Assembly: GCA_023420085.1 (NCBI GenBank)
Contig: JAEZWQ010000007.1
Coordinates: 1-50,951 of the forward strand
DNA length: 50,951 nt
From: Bacillota bacterium
GTDB taxonomy: Bacteria > Bacillota > Clostridia > Lachnospirales > Lachnospiraceae
Direction: 5' to 3'
Positions 15,757 through 24,692 of the stretch are shown here, piece by piece. The notes below the pieces were generated by a model. That model did not search any database and had not been told where the DNA came from. It was given only the letters and a program-made list of their open reading frames with translations. The position numbers and the translations under genes are program-made. The stretch's first letter is position 1. Each line of letters opens with the position of its first letter.

Positions 15757-17229
15757 ATGATAAAAGAAATTAAATTCATACCAAATACTCCAAAAAATTA
15801 TCCTTTTGCAAGTGCATCTAGATATATTGATTTGGAAGGGTTGGGTTATCAAGAACAAGAATATTTTATAAATGGAACAGCCAATACATATAAAAGTGTT
15901 GGAAAAACTGGGCAAGTAGAAATAGAATCTAAAGATGTTGATTATGTAAATCGTATTATTGTTCGTTCTCCAATAGATCCTAATAAAGCAAGTGGAAATG
16001 TTGTTGTAGAAATAATAAATCCAACATCATTTATGGAAATTGATCGTATGTGGATATTGGGACATCAGAAATTTATGCGCGATTGTGATATTTATGTTGG
16101 AATTACTAGTAAACCTAATACTATTCCAAAATTATTAGAGTTTAATTATGAACGCTACAAAGATTTAGCTTGGCCTAATCCTAAGAAAGACATACCTTTT
16201 TCATTCACGAATGAAGATGTGATAAAAAAAGGATTGATTCCAGATATTGATATATCTTATGAGCCAGGTTTATTTTGGGATATGTTAACTGATTTATCAT
16301 GGCTTTTAAGAGGAGATGATTCATTAAATCCGATTGCTGCTTATAAACATGATTTTATCTATTTAACTGGATGGTCACAATCTGCATGTTATTTATTCCG
16401 TTATGTGAATAGTTTTGCTTATAGAAAAGAAATAAAAAAAGATGCGCAAGTATTTGATGGTTATTTAGCTGCAGGAGGTGTACGTGATTTAATCATTCCT
16501 GTAAATCAATATGAATCATGTATGGATTATGATTTTCGATTAAAGCGTATTGAACATATGGAACAGCCATATATTTCAATTCAGACAGAGAGCGAGAATA
16601 GTAATTGGGATGCTTTCCGCACGAAACGACAAGATAGCGATTACCCATATTTCATGTATAGAGAATATGAAGTAACAGGTGCTAGTCATGATACAATGTT
16701 CAGTTATGTTAATTACTATAAAGAGGATACGGATTTAAGTAGAATTAATAAATTACCTAAATACATTGGAAAGCATGCATGCGGAAATGATTATCCTTCT
16801 CAGATATTATTTGCGGCAGGATTTAAAAACTTATTTCGATGGGTTAGAGATGGAGTAGGACCAAATCATTGCGAACGAATTCCAGTAGACCATAATGGGA
16901 AAAATCGAAAAGATGCTTTTGGAAATACTTTGGGAGGTTTACGTACCTGTTTACTAAATTATCCTACTGGAAGATACCATAGTTATAGCACGATAGAGCC
17001 AGGACAAAGTTTTGTGGATGTATTATCTGATAAAGATCCTTTGTTTGGATATCAAGAAGAATTTAGTGCATCACTATTAAAAGAACTATATGGTTGTTTG
17101 GATAATTATAGAAGACTTTGTGAAGAAGATACAAAAGAACAGATTTCAAAAGGATTCATATGTAAAGAAGATGCAGAACAACTTGTTGAAATAGCAGTAA
17201 ATCTTGCGAAAGAAAGAGGGTTAAAGTAA
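15757..17229 (+). CDS. Alpha/beta-hydrolase domain protein (PF20091-type)
   Basis: About 490 residues. ATG 15757 is chosen because AAGGAG (15744-15749) sits 7 nt upstream; an in-frame GTG at 15736 has no such site. The nucleophile elbow is GWSQS with S207, and a later ASHDTMF holds the likely catalytic His. The whole length matches the alpha/beta hydrolase domain family often found beside plant-glycoside genes. No signal peptide is seen. As first gene of the operon it may remove ester groups (acetyl, malonyl or phenolic acyl) from the imported glycoside; this is inference. Its stop overlaps the next gene's start by one base. Confidence 0.75.
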   Translation: MIKEIKFIPNTPKNYPFASASRYIDLEGLGYQEQEYFINGTANTYKSVGKTGQVEIESKDVDYVNRIIVRSPIDPNKASGNVVVEIINPTSFMEIDRMWILGHQKFMRDCDIYVGITSKPNTIPKLLEFNYERYKDLAWPNPKKDIPFSFTNEDVIKKGLIPDIDISYEPGLFWDMLTDLSWLLRGDDSLNPIAAYKHDFIYLTGWSQSACYLFRYVNSFAYRKEIKKDAQVFDGYLAAGGVRDLIIPVNQYESCMDYDFRLKRIEHMEQPYISIQTESENSNWDAFRTKRQDSDYPYFMYREYEVTGASHDTMFSYVNYYKEDTDLSRINKLPKYIGKHACGNDYPSQILFAAGFKNLFRWVRDGVGPNHCERIPVDHNGKNRKDAFGNTLGGLRTCLLNYPTGRYHSYSTIEPGQSFVDVLSDKDPLFGYQEEFSASLLKELYGCLDNYRRLCEEDTKEQISKGFICKEDAEQLVEIAVNLAKERGLK

Positions 17230-18806
17230 TGGAAAAAGTAGAATGTTGGAAACCAATTATTCTTACGTTAAAAACTAATAAAGTATATAAAAATCCTTTT
17301 TTGGATTGTGTTATAACTGTGGAATTTACAGGTCCACATAATCAAGTAATTATTCGTGAATCATATTGGGATGGAGATAATATTTTTCGAATTTCTTTTG
17401 CTCCAACAGAAATAGGGATTTGGAAGTACCGTATTCATTGTGAGGGAGAATCTGATATAAATCAAAAAAAAGGGGAGATTAAATGTATTCCTTATACAGG
17501 TAAGTGCGATATTTACCAACATGGTTTTCTTAAAATTAGTGATGATCATCGTTATTTTACCTATGCGGATGGAACTCCATTTTTTTGGTTAGGAGATACG
17601 CATTGGGAATTTGCTTATAGAGAAAAATGGGATATATCAAATCATCCTGCAATGAAGAGTATGTTTAAGGGAATGGTTGATCGACGTGTAAAACAAGGAT
17701 ACACAATATATCAAACAAATTTAAGAAGTGATTCTTTAATGGAGGGAGATAGTCTTTATTGGAAGGAACCCAATGTACCTAATGTTCAATTTTATCAAAA
17801 TGAACTAGATCGCCGTATGCATTATATAGCAGATAAAGGTTTAGTGAATGCGTTAGGTTTTGCATGGTTCATGTCAATAGAGAATCAAATAGAAAAGTAT
17901 CAAAATCTTGCTCGATATATCATTGCTCGCTATGGAGCATTACCAATGGTATGGACAATAGCGGGTGAAACTGGGGGATATGAAAAATCAAAACAACAAT
18001 TCTATATAGATTCATGGAGAGAAGTTGCTTTAACTGTTCAGAAATTGGATAGTTACCAACATCCTAGAACTGCTCACTACACGAACGAAAGACCATTTGC
18101 TTCCTACTATCAAGATGAAGATTGGTTTGATTTTACATTAAATCAAGCTGGACATGGGGATTTTGTTGTGAGTATAGATGACTATAAAGCATTTTTAAAA
18201 GAACATAATAATAAACCATTTGTTGAAGGGGAAGTTTTTTATGAATTCTGTTCAACACTAGAAGAAAATGGAACACGATTGTGTACTGATGATATGTTAA
18301 GAAGAGTTGCTTATTTAACCATACAAGCAGGTGGATGTGGCTATACTTATGGAGCTCAAGGTATTTGGGATAATGTTTGGGAAAAAGGTGAAAAGAATAA
18401 AATGAGAATCTTCAATCAATATGATATACCATGGTATGAGGCAATTAATGGTCTAGGAGGATATCAAATGGGATATATGAGAAACTTTTATGAAGATCAA
18501 AAATTTTGGGAATTATACCCATATCAAACAAATAATGAGAGTATAGGTGATCCATTTGGAAAGAAAATGCCTTTAATAAGTGTAACAAAAGATAAAAAGC
18601 ATTGGGTATTTTACTACCCGGAATCAACTCGAAAAAGCGGAGATATTTATGGATTAAATAATACTGTTTATGAAATGCAATGGTTTAATCCTAGAACTGG
18701 TATTTATGATGAATGTAAAAAAGAAATTAAAATAGAAAATAACACATGGGAAATACCAAATAAACCAGATCAAAAAGATTGGTGTTTAGTTCTAAAGGAA
18801 AAATAG
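17229..18806 (+). CDS. DUF5060 + DUF4038 protein, GH140 apiosidase-like
   Basis: A 525-residue cytosolic protein. Residues 1-90 are a DUF5060 beta-domain (VECWKPIILTLK, FAPTEIGIWKYRI). The central TIM barrel (FLKISDDHRYFTYADGTPFF then WLGDTHWEFAYREKWD) is the apiosidase-like DUF4038 domain. Acidic motifs WTIAGETGG and KPFVEGEVFYEF sit where GH140 apiosidases have their catalytic pair. A C-terminal all-beta domain (about 450-525) corresponds to the collagen-binding-like domain of these proteins. GH140 was defined by an apiosidase acting on rhamnogalacturonan II. Start overlaps the previous stop, showing translational coupling. Whether it cuts apiose is not proven by sequence. Confidence 0.8.
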   Translation: MEKVECWKPIILTLKTNKVYKNPFLDCVITVEFTGPHNQVIIRESYWDGDNIFRISFAPTEIGIWKYRIHCEGESDINQKKGEIKCIPYTGKCDIYQHGFLKISDDHRYFTYADGTPFFWLGDTHWEFAYREKWDISNHPAMKSMFKGMVDRRVKQGYTIYQTNLRSDSLMEGDSLYWKEPNVPNVQFYQNELDRRMHYIADKGLVNALGFAWFMSIENQIEKYQNLARYIIARYGALPMVWTIAGETGGYEKSKQQFYIDSWREVALTVQKLDSYQHPRTAHYTNERPFASYYQDEDWFDFTLNQAGHGDFVVSIDDYKAFLKEHNNKPFVEGEVFYEFCSTLEENGTRLCTDDMLRRVAYLTIQAGGCGYTYGAQGIWDNVWEKGEKNKMRIFNQYDIPWYEAINGLGGYQMGYMRNFYEDQKFWELYPYQTNNESIGDPFGKKMPLISVTKDKKHWVFYYPESTRKSGDIYGLNNTVYEMQWFNPRTGIYDECKKEIKIENNTWEIPNKPDQKDWCLVLKEK

Positions 18807-18814
18807 GAGGACTT

Positions 18815-20215
18815 ATGGCAAATATAAAAATTGGGTTAGCTCCAACAAGGAGAAGTATCTTTTCAGCACCAGCAGCTGAAGAATATGCAAATCTAACAAG
18901 AAAAAAATTAAGAGAAATGAAAATCAACTTTGTAGATATTGATGATATTGCGCGTGATGGTTTATTACATGATGACAACGATCGTGTCGCAATACAAGAA
19001 AAGTTTAAAGCAGAAAAAATTGATGGATTATTTTTTCCACATGAGAATTTTGGTACAGAGTATGAGGTAGCTAGATTAGCGAAAGAACTAAATGTACCAG
19101 TTCTATTATGGGGACCAAGAGATGAAAGGCCAGATGAAAAAGGAATTCGTTTAAGAGATAGTCAATGTGGATTATTTGCGACAGGAAAAGTATTACGTCG
19201 TTTTCAAGTTCCATTTACATATTTGTGTAACTGTAATTTAGAAGATCCTGAATTTGAAAGAGGAGTAAAAAATTTTATTGCTGTATGTAATGTTGTAAAA
19301 TCTTTTCGTCAAACACGAATTCTTCAGATTGGACCAAGACCTTTCGATTTCTGGTCAACGATGTGTAATGAGGGAGAATTATTAGAGAAGTTTAATATTC
19401 AACTTTCTCCAATTCCAATCCCAGAATTAACTACAGAGATAAAAAAAGTAAAAGAAGATAAGATTGAAGTTGAAAAAACGATGTCTTATTGCAAAGCTAA
19501 TTTTAATATTGCCATTCGTGATGATGAATTAGAAAACGTAGCAGCTTTAAAAGTAGCTATGCGTAATTTAGCTACAAAATATGGATGTAATGCTGTCGCA
19601 ATACAATGTTGGAATGCACTTCAAGATGAAATAGGAATTATGCCATGTGCAGCAAATAGTTTATTAAATGAAGAAGGATTACCAGTTGTTTGTGAAACAG
19701 ATATTCATGGTGCCATTACAGCAATAATGGCAGAGGCTGCAGGTGTGGATGAAGCAAGAACTTTCTTTGCAGACTGGACAGTACGCCATCCAGATAATGA
19801 TAATGCTGAATTACTACAACATTGTGGACCTTGGCCAATTTCTTGCGCATCATGTAAACCTACCATTGGTTATCCACTTGCTTTCAATCATCCAGGTGCT
19901 GTAGAAGCATTGGCAAAAAAAGGAGATATGACACTTTGTCGTTTTGATGGAGATAATGGAGAATACTCATTATTATTAGGAAATGCAAAGGGTGTGGATG
20001 GACCTTATACAAAAGGAACTTATGTATGGGTAGAAGTTAAAAATTGGAAACGATTAGAAGCAAAAATTGTTGAAGGCCCTTATATTCATCATTGTGTTGG
20101 TATTCATAAAGATATCGTTCCAGTTTTATATGAAGCATGTAAATATATAGGAATAAAACCAGATTTATATGATGATAATGAAGAAGAAGTGAAAGCGTAT
20201 ATTCGAGGTGAATAA
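18815..20215 (+). CDS. L-fucose/arabinose isomerase-like ketol isomerase
   Basis: A 466-residue protein. ATG 18815 is preceded by AGGAGG; an upstream in-frame start would overlap the preceding gene without a ribosome site. The N-terminal Rossmann-like domains (IKIGLAPTRRSIFSAP) and the metal-binding motif CETDIHGAI (E294, D296) plus a late YIHHCVGIH match the fucose-isomerase superfamily. These enzymes convert aldoses to ketoses using Mn or another divalent metal. Located between an apiosidase-like gene and transketolase/kinase genes, it is a good candidate for turning D-apiose into D-apulose, although as I recall the described apiose isomerase belongs to another fold. Other possible substrates: L-fucose, D-arabinose. 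Confidence 0.75.
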   Translation: MANIKIGLAPTRRSIFSAPAAEEYANLTRKKLREMKINFVDIDDIARDGLLHDDNDRVAIQEKFKAEKIDGLFFPHENFGTEYEVARLAKELNVPVLLWGPRDERPDEKGIRLRDSQCGLFATGKVLRRFQVPFTYLCNCNLEDPEFERGVKNFIAVCNVVKSFRQTRILQIGPRPFDFWSTMCNEGELLEKFNIQLSPIPIPELTTEIKKVKEDKIEVEKTMSYCKANFNIAIRDDELENVAALKVAMRNLATKYGCNAVAIQCWNALQDEIGIMPCAANSLLNEEGLPVVCETDIHGAITAIMAEAAGVDEARTFFADWTVRHPDNDNAELLQHCGPWPISCASCKPTIGYPLAFNHPGAVEALAKKGDMTLCRFDGDNGEYSLLLGNAKGVDGPYTKGTYVWVEVKNWKRLEAKIVEGPYIHHCVGIHKDIVPVLYEACKYIGIKPDLYDDNEEEVKAYIRGE

Positions 20216-20216
20216 A

Positions 20217-21035
20217 ATGGATAAATTAACAAGAAAAAGCTATGAACTAAGAAGAGATATTATTGAAATGATGCATAAATCAAAAGCGGGACATGTAGGG
20301 GGTGACTTGAGTGTTGTAGATATTTTAACAGTATTATACTATGACATTATGAACGTTAGTCCAGAAAATTTTAAGGATGACAATCGAGATCGCTTTCTAT
20401 TAAGTAAGGGTCATTGTGCAGATGCATTATTTGTAGTTTTAGGAGATAAAGGATTTTTTGATAAACAGGAAGCAATTGATACCTTTTCACAATATAAATC
20501 AAAATTTATTGGGCATCCAAACACAGAAGTGAATGGAATTGAAATAAATTCAGGTTCTTTAGGACATGGTTTATCTATAGGAGTAGGTATGGCATTAGCT
20601 GCTAAAATTGATAAAAAAACATATCGAACTTATGTAGTATTAGGCGATGGAGAAATGGCAGAAGGATCCAATTATGAAGCAATGATGGCAGCTCACCAAT
20701 ATAAATTAGATAATTTATGTGTAACAGTAGATTTAAATAATTTACAGATTAGCGGTACAACTGATGAAGTTATGTCAAGTGCATCTATGGCAGAGAAGTT
20801 TGCTTCTTTTGGATGGAATGTAATTGAAGTAGAAGATGGTAATAGTTGTAAACAACTTTCAAAAGCATACAAAGAAGCGGGACAATGTAAAGGAAAACCA
20901 TCTGTAGTAATTGCACATACGGTAAAAGGAAAAGGAGTATCCTTTATGGAAAGTCAAAAATCTTGGCATCATGGAGTTATGAGTCAAGAACAATATGAAC
21001 AAGCAGTTAAAGAACTTGAGGAGGTTTTATTATGA
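20217..21035 (+). CDS. Transketolase, N-terminal (TPP-binding) subunit
   Basis: A 272-residue subunit. It has GHVGGDLSVVDIL, LSKGHCADAL, SLGHGLSIGVG and the thiamine-diphosphate motif GDGEMAEGSNYEA..VDLNN. ATG 20217 lies 6 nt after GAGGTG; a GTG at 20208 is inside that site and overlaps the isomerase stop. Its stop overlaps the next start (ATGA), so the two subunits are made in equal amounts. Split transketolases are common, but in the apiose pathway a two-subunit enzyme (called AptA/AptB in the literature) moves a two-carbon unit from apulose-4-phosphate to glyceraldehyde-3-phosphate, giving DHAP and xylulose-5-phosphate. Cytosolic. Confidence 0.9.
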   Translation: MDKLTRKSYELRRDIIEMMHKSKAGHVGGDLSVVDILTVLYYDIMNVSPENFKDDNRDRFLLSKGHCADALFVVLGDKGFFDKQEAIDTFSQYKSKFIGHPNTEVNGIEINSGSLGHGLSIGVGMALAAKIDKKTYRTYVVLGDGEMAEGSNYEAMMAAHQYKLDNLCVTVDLNNLQISGTTDEVMSSASMAEKFASFGWNVIEVEDGNSCKQLSKAYKEAGQCKGKPSVVIAHTVKGKGVSFMESQKSWHHGVMSQEQYEQAVKELEEVLL

Positions 21036-21958
21036 ATACAATTACAAATAGACAAGTAATCTGCGATGTTTTATTAGAAAAGGCAAAAGAAGATAAAGAT
21101 ATTATAGTAGCTTGTTCAGATTCTCGTGGCTCTGCTTCGCTAACTCCTTTTGCCCAAGCATACCCTGAACAGTTTGTAGAGGTTGGAATTGCAGAACAAG
21201 ATTTAGTTGGAATTTCAGCAGGATTAGCTGCATGTGGAAAAAAAGTATTTGCAGCTTCACCTGCAAGCTTTCTTACAACTCGTAGCTATGAACAAGTCAA
21301 AGTTGATGTAGCATACTCTAATACAAATGTTACTTTAATTGGAGTCAGTGGTGGTGTCAGTTATGGGGCGTTAGGAATGACGCATCATTCTTGCCAAGAT
21401 TTTGCCGCTATGTCTGCATTAACAGGAATGCGTGTATATGTTCCTAGTGATCGTTTTCAAACAAAAAAACTTGTAGAAGCTTTATTAGAGGATAATGATC
21501 CTGCCTACATTCGTGTTAGTCGATCAGCTACTGAAGATGTATACGATAAAAATATAGAATTTAAGTTAGATAAAGCAAATGTATTAGGGGAAGGAAAAGA
21601 TGTTTTATTAGTTTCATGTGGAGAGATGACGCCATATGCAAAAAAAGCGATGGAAGAATTAAATCAAAAGGGAATTTCAACTGGATTAATCGATATGTAT
21701 TGTTTAAAACCATATGATGTAGAAATATTATTGAAACAAGCGAAAGATGTAAAACTTGTAGTTACTATTGAAGAACACGCGCCACAAGGTGGCTTAGGAA
21801 GCATGACTGCACAGGCATTATCAAAACATTGCCCTAAACGTTTAGTTGAGTTAAGCTTACCTGATGAACATTTGATTTCTGGAACTAATAAAGAAATGTT
21901 TGCGTATTACGGTCTAGATAATAAAGGTATTGTAAAAGCAGTGGAAGAAGCATTATGA
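21032..21958 (+). CDS. Transketolase, C-terminal (pyrimidine-binding) subunit
   Basis: A 308-residue partner of the preceding subunit. The motif VEVGIAEQDLVGISAGLAAC holds the conserved glutamate E55 that activates TPP. The middle carries GGVSYGALGMTHHSCQD and the C-terminal domain starts near 185 (EGKDVLLVSCGEM, VTIEEHAPQGGLGS). GAGG lies 8-10 nt upstream inside the previous gene. Its stop overlaps the kinase start by four bases (ATGA). Function and pathway as for the N-terminal subunit; the two must assemble to be active. Confidence 0.9.
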   Translation: MNTITNRQVICDVLLEKAKEDKDIIVACSDSRGSASLTPFAQAYPEQFVEVGIAEQDLVGISAGLAACGKKVFAASPASFLTTRSYEQVKVDVAYSNTNVTLIGVSGGVSYGALGMTHHSCQDFAAMSALTGMRVYVPSDRFQTKKLVEALLEDNDPAYIRVSRSATEDVYDKNIEFKLDKANVLGEGKDVLLVSCGEMTPYAKKAMEELNQKGISTGLIDMYCLKPYDVEILLKQAKDVKLVVTIEEHAPQGGLGSMTAQALSKHCPKRLVELSLPDEHLISGTNKEMFAYYGLDNKGIVKAVEEAL

Positions 21959-23403
21959 ATTATATTTTAAGTATTGACCAAAGTACGCAAAGCACGAAAG
22001 CACTTTTGTTTGATCAAAAAGGAAATATTGTAAAGAGAATAGATAAGAAACATAAGCAAATCATTAATGAATTAGGATATGTTTCACATGATCCTATGGA
22101 AATCTATAGAAATACAATAGAAGCAGTAAAAGATTTAATTGATACTAGTAATATTGATGGTAATAAAATTAAAGCGTTGGGTATCAGTAATCAAAGAGAA
22201 ACAACAGTAATGTGGGCTGCTAATGGTGAGCCATTAGCAGATGCTGTCGTTTGGCAATGTTCAAGAGCCAGTGAAATTGTAAAACAATATGAAGTTTACA
22301 AAGAAGAAATATATAATATTACTGGATTAGTTTTATCTCCTTATTTTCCAGCAAGTAAAATGAGATGGTTAATTGAAAATGTAAAGCCAAAAGGAAAATA
22401 TTATTTTGGAACCATAGACACTTGGTTGATTTATTGCTTAACTAATAAAACTTCTTATAAAACAGATGCATCTAATGCTTCAAGAACACAACTTTTTGAT
22501 ATCCATACAGGAACTTGGTCAAAACGTTTATGTGATTTGTTTAGAGTTGATTTAACGTCTTTACCAGAAGTGTGTGACAGTAATTCTTGTTTTGGATATA
22601 CTGATTTTGAAGGATATTTAGATCACAAAATTCCAATTTATGGAGTTTTAGGAGATTCACATGCAGCGTTATATGGACAAGGCTGCCATAAAGAAGGACA
22701 AGTAAAAGCAACTTTAGGCACTGGTTCATCCATCATGATGAATATTGGAAAAGAATATAGAAAAAGCAATAATGGATTAACTACTTCATTAGCATGGAAA
22801 ATAGATGGAGTTACAGAATATGTTTTCGAAGGGAATATAAATTATGCGGGAGCAGTTATTTCATGGATTCAAAATGATTTAGGATTGATTAAACATCCTG
22901 GCGATACTATAATCGCAATTAATGATAGTAATGTTGAAGATGAAACTGTATTAGTGCCAGCTTTTTCAGGACTTTCAGCTCCTTATTGGAATGAAGATAT
23001 TCGCGCGATGTTTTATGGAATAAGTCGTATAACTAAGAAAAATGAATTAATTAAAGCAGCAGTAGAGAGCATCGCATATCAGATTACCGATGTGTTAGAT
23101 GCAATGACTGGAGATAGCGGTATTGCTTTATCAGAGGTAAAAACTGATGGAGGACCTAGTAAAAATACATATTTAATGCAATTTTTAAGTGATATGGCAA
23201 GAACAACAGTATTAGTATCGGAACAAGAAGAATTATCTGCAATTGGTGTTGCTTATTTAGCAGGGATTACAGCAGGTGTATATAAAAAAAAAGAAATATT
23301 TGCTCAAAGAGAATATGAAGTTTATCGTTGTAAAATGGAAAGAGATAAATGGAAAAAACACATAGATCGATGGCATAATGCAATACATGTATTATTAAAG
23401 TGA
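21955..23403 (+). CDS. FGGY-family carbohydrate kinase (glycerol-kinase-like)
   Basis: A 482-residue kinase. The N-terminal phosphate motif is LSIDQSTQSTKALLFD, followed by ISNQRETTVMW as in glycerol kinases, and ATLGTGSSIMMN plus KTDGGPSKNTYLMQF in the second domain. ATP-dependent phosphorylation of a ketose or polyol is the family reaction. Coupled by overlap to a transketolase and downstream of an isomerase, it fits D-apulose kinase (apulose to apulose-4-phosphate). Xylulose, ribulose or glycerol are alternatives. It is the last of the four metabolic enzymes before the second apiosidase-like gene. Confidence 0.8.
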   Translation: MNYILSIDQSTQSTKALLFDQKGNIVKRIDKKHKQIINELGYVSHDPMEIYRNTIEAVKDLIDTSNIDGNKIKALGISNQRETTVMWAANGEPLADAVVWQCSRASEIVKQYEVYKEEIYNITGLVLSPYFPASKMRWLIENVKPKGKYYFGTIDTWLIYCLTNKTSYKTDASNASRTQLFDIHTGTWSKRLCDLFRVDLTSLPEVCDSNSCFGYTDFEGYLDHKIPIYGVLGDSHAALYGQGCHKEGQVKATLGTGSSIMMNIGKEYRKSNNGLTTSLAWKIDGVTEYVFEGNINYAGAVISWIQNDLGLIKHPGDTIIAINDSNVEDETVLVPAFSGLSAPYWNEDIRAMFYGISRITKKNELIKAAVESIAYQITDVLDAMTGDSGIALSEVKTDGGPSKNTYLMQFLSDMARTTVLVSEQEELSAIGVAYLAGITAGVYKKKEIFAQREYEVYRCKMERDKWKKHIDRWHNAIHVLLK

Positions 23404-23422
23404 ATATGCGAGGAGGGAATAA

Positions 23423-24682
23423 ATGTTACAGGTTTCAGATAATAAGCAGTATTTATTAAAAGATGGAAAACCTTTCTTTTATCTAGCAGATACTTGCTGG
23501 TCAGCTTTTACTAACATTACAGATGATGAATGGGATTATTATTTGTTTAAAAGAAAAGTACAAGGATTTAATACTATACAAATTAATATATTGCCACAAT
23601 GGGATGCATCAGTAACTGATTTGAATTATTCTCCATTTATTAATAATGATCCTTATCAATTAAATGATGAATATTTCGATCATGCTAGACAAATGTGTAT
23701 AAAAGCAAAAGAAGAAGGCTTTACTTTAGCATTAGTTGTACTATGGTGTAATTATGTTCCAGGAACATGGGCATCAAAGATGATTCCAGATGGAATTCTT
23801 CCATTTGATTGTTTATCAAAATATGTAGAGAAGATACATGAAACATTTACGGATTTAGAACCACTATATATTATTAGTGGTGACACAGACTTTTCAACTG
23901 ATGAAACTATCAAATATTATGAACATGTTGCCTCAGTACTTAAAGGTTTAGCACCTTCTAGTCTATATACTACACATATTAAAGGAAGATATACATATAT
24001 ACCAGAAAAGCTATATTCTTATTTGGATTTGATTTTTTATCAGAGTGGACATAATGCTAAAGACTTAAGTATGCCATATTCTTTAAGTGAAGAAATTCAA
24101 AACAAATATCATGGTAAACCAATAATTAATTCGGAACCATGCTATGAAGAAATGGGATATTCAGGAAATATGTATGGAAGATGGATGCGCTATGATGTTC
24201 GCCGAGCAGCGTATGTCAGTGTATTATCTGGTGCGTGTGCTGGAATTACCTATGGGGCTGCCGGTATTTATAGTTGGCACAAGGTTAAAAAAGGTTTTCC
24301 TAGTTTGTTAGGAGAAGGTTTTGATATGCCTAAATCATGGGAAGAAGCTATGTCTTTTCCAGGTGCATGGGATTATGCATATCTAAAAACATTATTTGAA
24401 TCTTTTGATGTCTATGGACTGACTCCTTGCCAAGAAGTCTTAATTAATAAAACAGATAATATTAGAATAGCCAAAGCAAAAGAAGATTTATATTTGATTT
24501 ATGTGCCTTATAATACAAAAGTGCGCTTAGCTAAAGATTTCTCAGGATGGAAGGTAAAAACGATTGATTTAACGAATCGATTTATTGCTTATTCTGATTT
24601 TGAAGTAAAAGAAGGAAATACAATTATATCTATGCATCCATTCTATGAAGATGCATTAATTGTAGTGAAAAAAGAAAGTTAG
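23423..24682 (+). CDS. DUF4038 protein, second GH140 apiosidase-like enzyme
   Basis: A 419-residue protein with GAGGAGGGA upstream. It lacks the DUF5060 domain of its relative at 17229. The DUF4038 barrel begins KDGKPFFYLADTCWSAFTNI and carries the probable catalytic acids in IISGDTDFS and KPIINSEPCYEEMGYSG, then RWMRYDVRRAAYVSVLSGAC. A short beta-domain (DLYLIYVPYNTKVRLA) closes it. No signal peptide. Two divergent apiosidase-like enzymes in one operon suggest two linkages or an exo-enzyme plus a debranching enzyme; the exact roles are not visible. Confidence 0.78.
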   Translation: MLQVSDNKQYLLKDGKPFFYLADTCWSAFTNITDDEWDYYLFKRKVQGFNTIQINILPQWDASVTDLNYSPFINNDPYQLNDEYFDHARQMCIKAKEEGFTLALVVLWCNYVPGTWASKMIPDGILPFDCLSKYVEKIHETFTDLEPLYIISGDTDFSTDETIKYYEHVASVLKGLAPSSLYTTHIKGRYTYIPEKLYSYLDLIFYQSGHNAKDLSMPYSLSEEIQNKYHGKPIINSEPCYEEMGYSGNMYGRWMRYDVRRAAYVSVLSGACAGITYGAAGIYSWHKVKKGFPSLLGEGFDMPKSWEEAMSFPGAWDYAYLKTLFESFDVYGLTPCQEVLINKTDNIRIAKAKEDLYLIYVPYNTKVRLAKDFSGWKVKTIDLTNRFIAYSDFEVKEGNTIISMHPFYEDALIVVKKES

Positions 24683-24692
24683 GTGAAAGACA

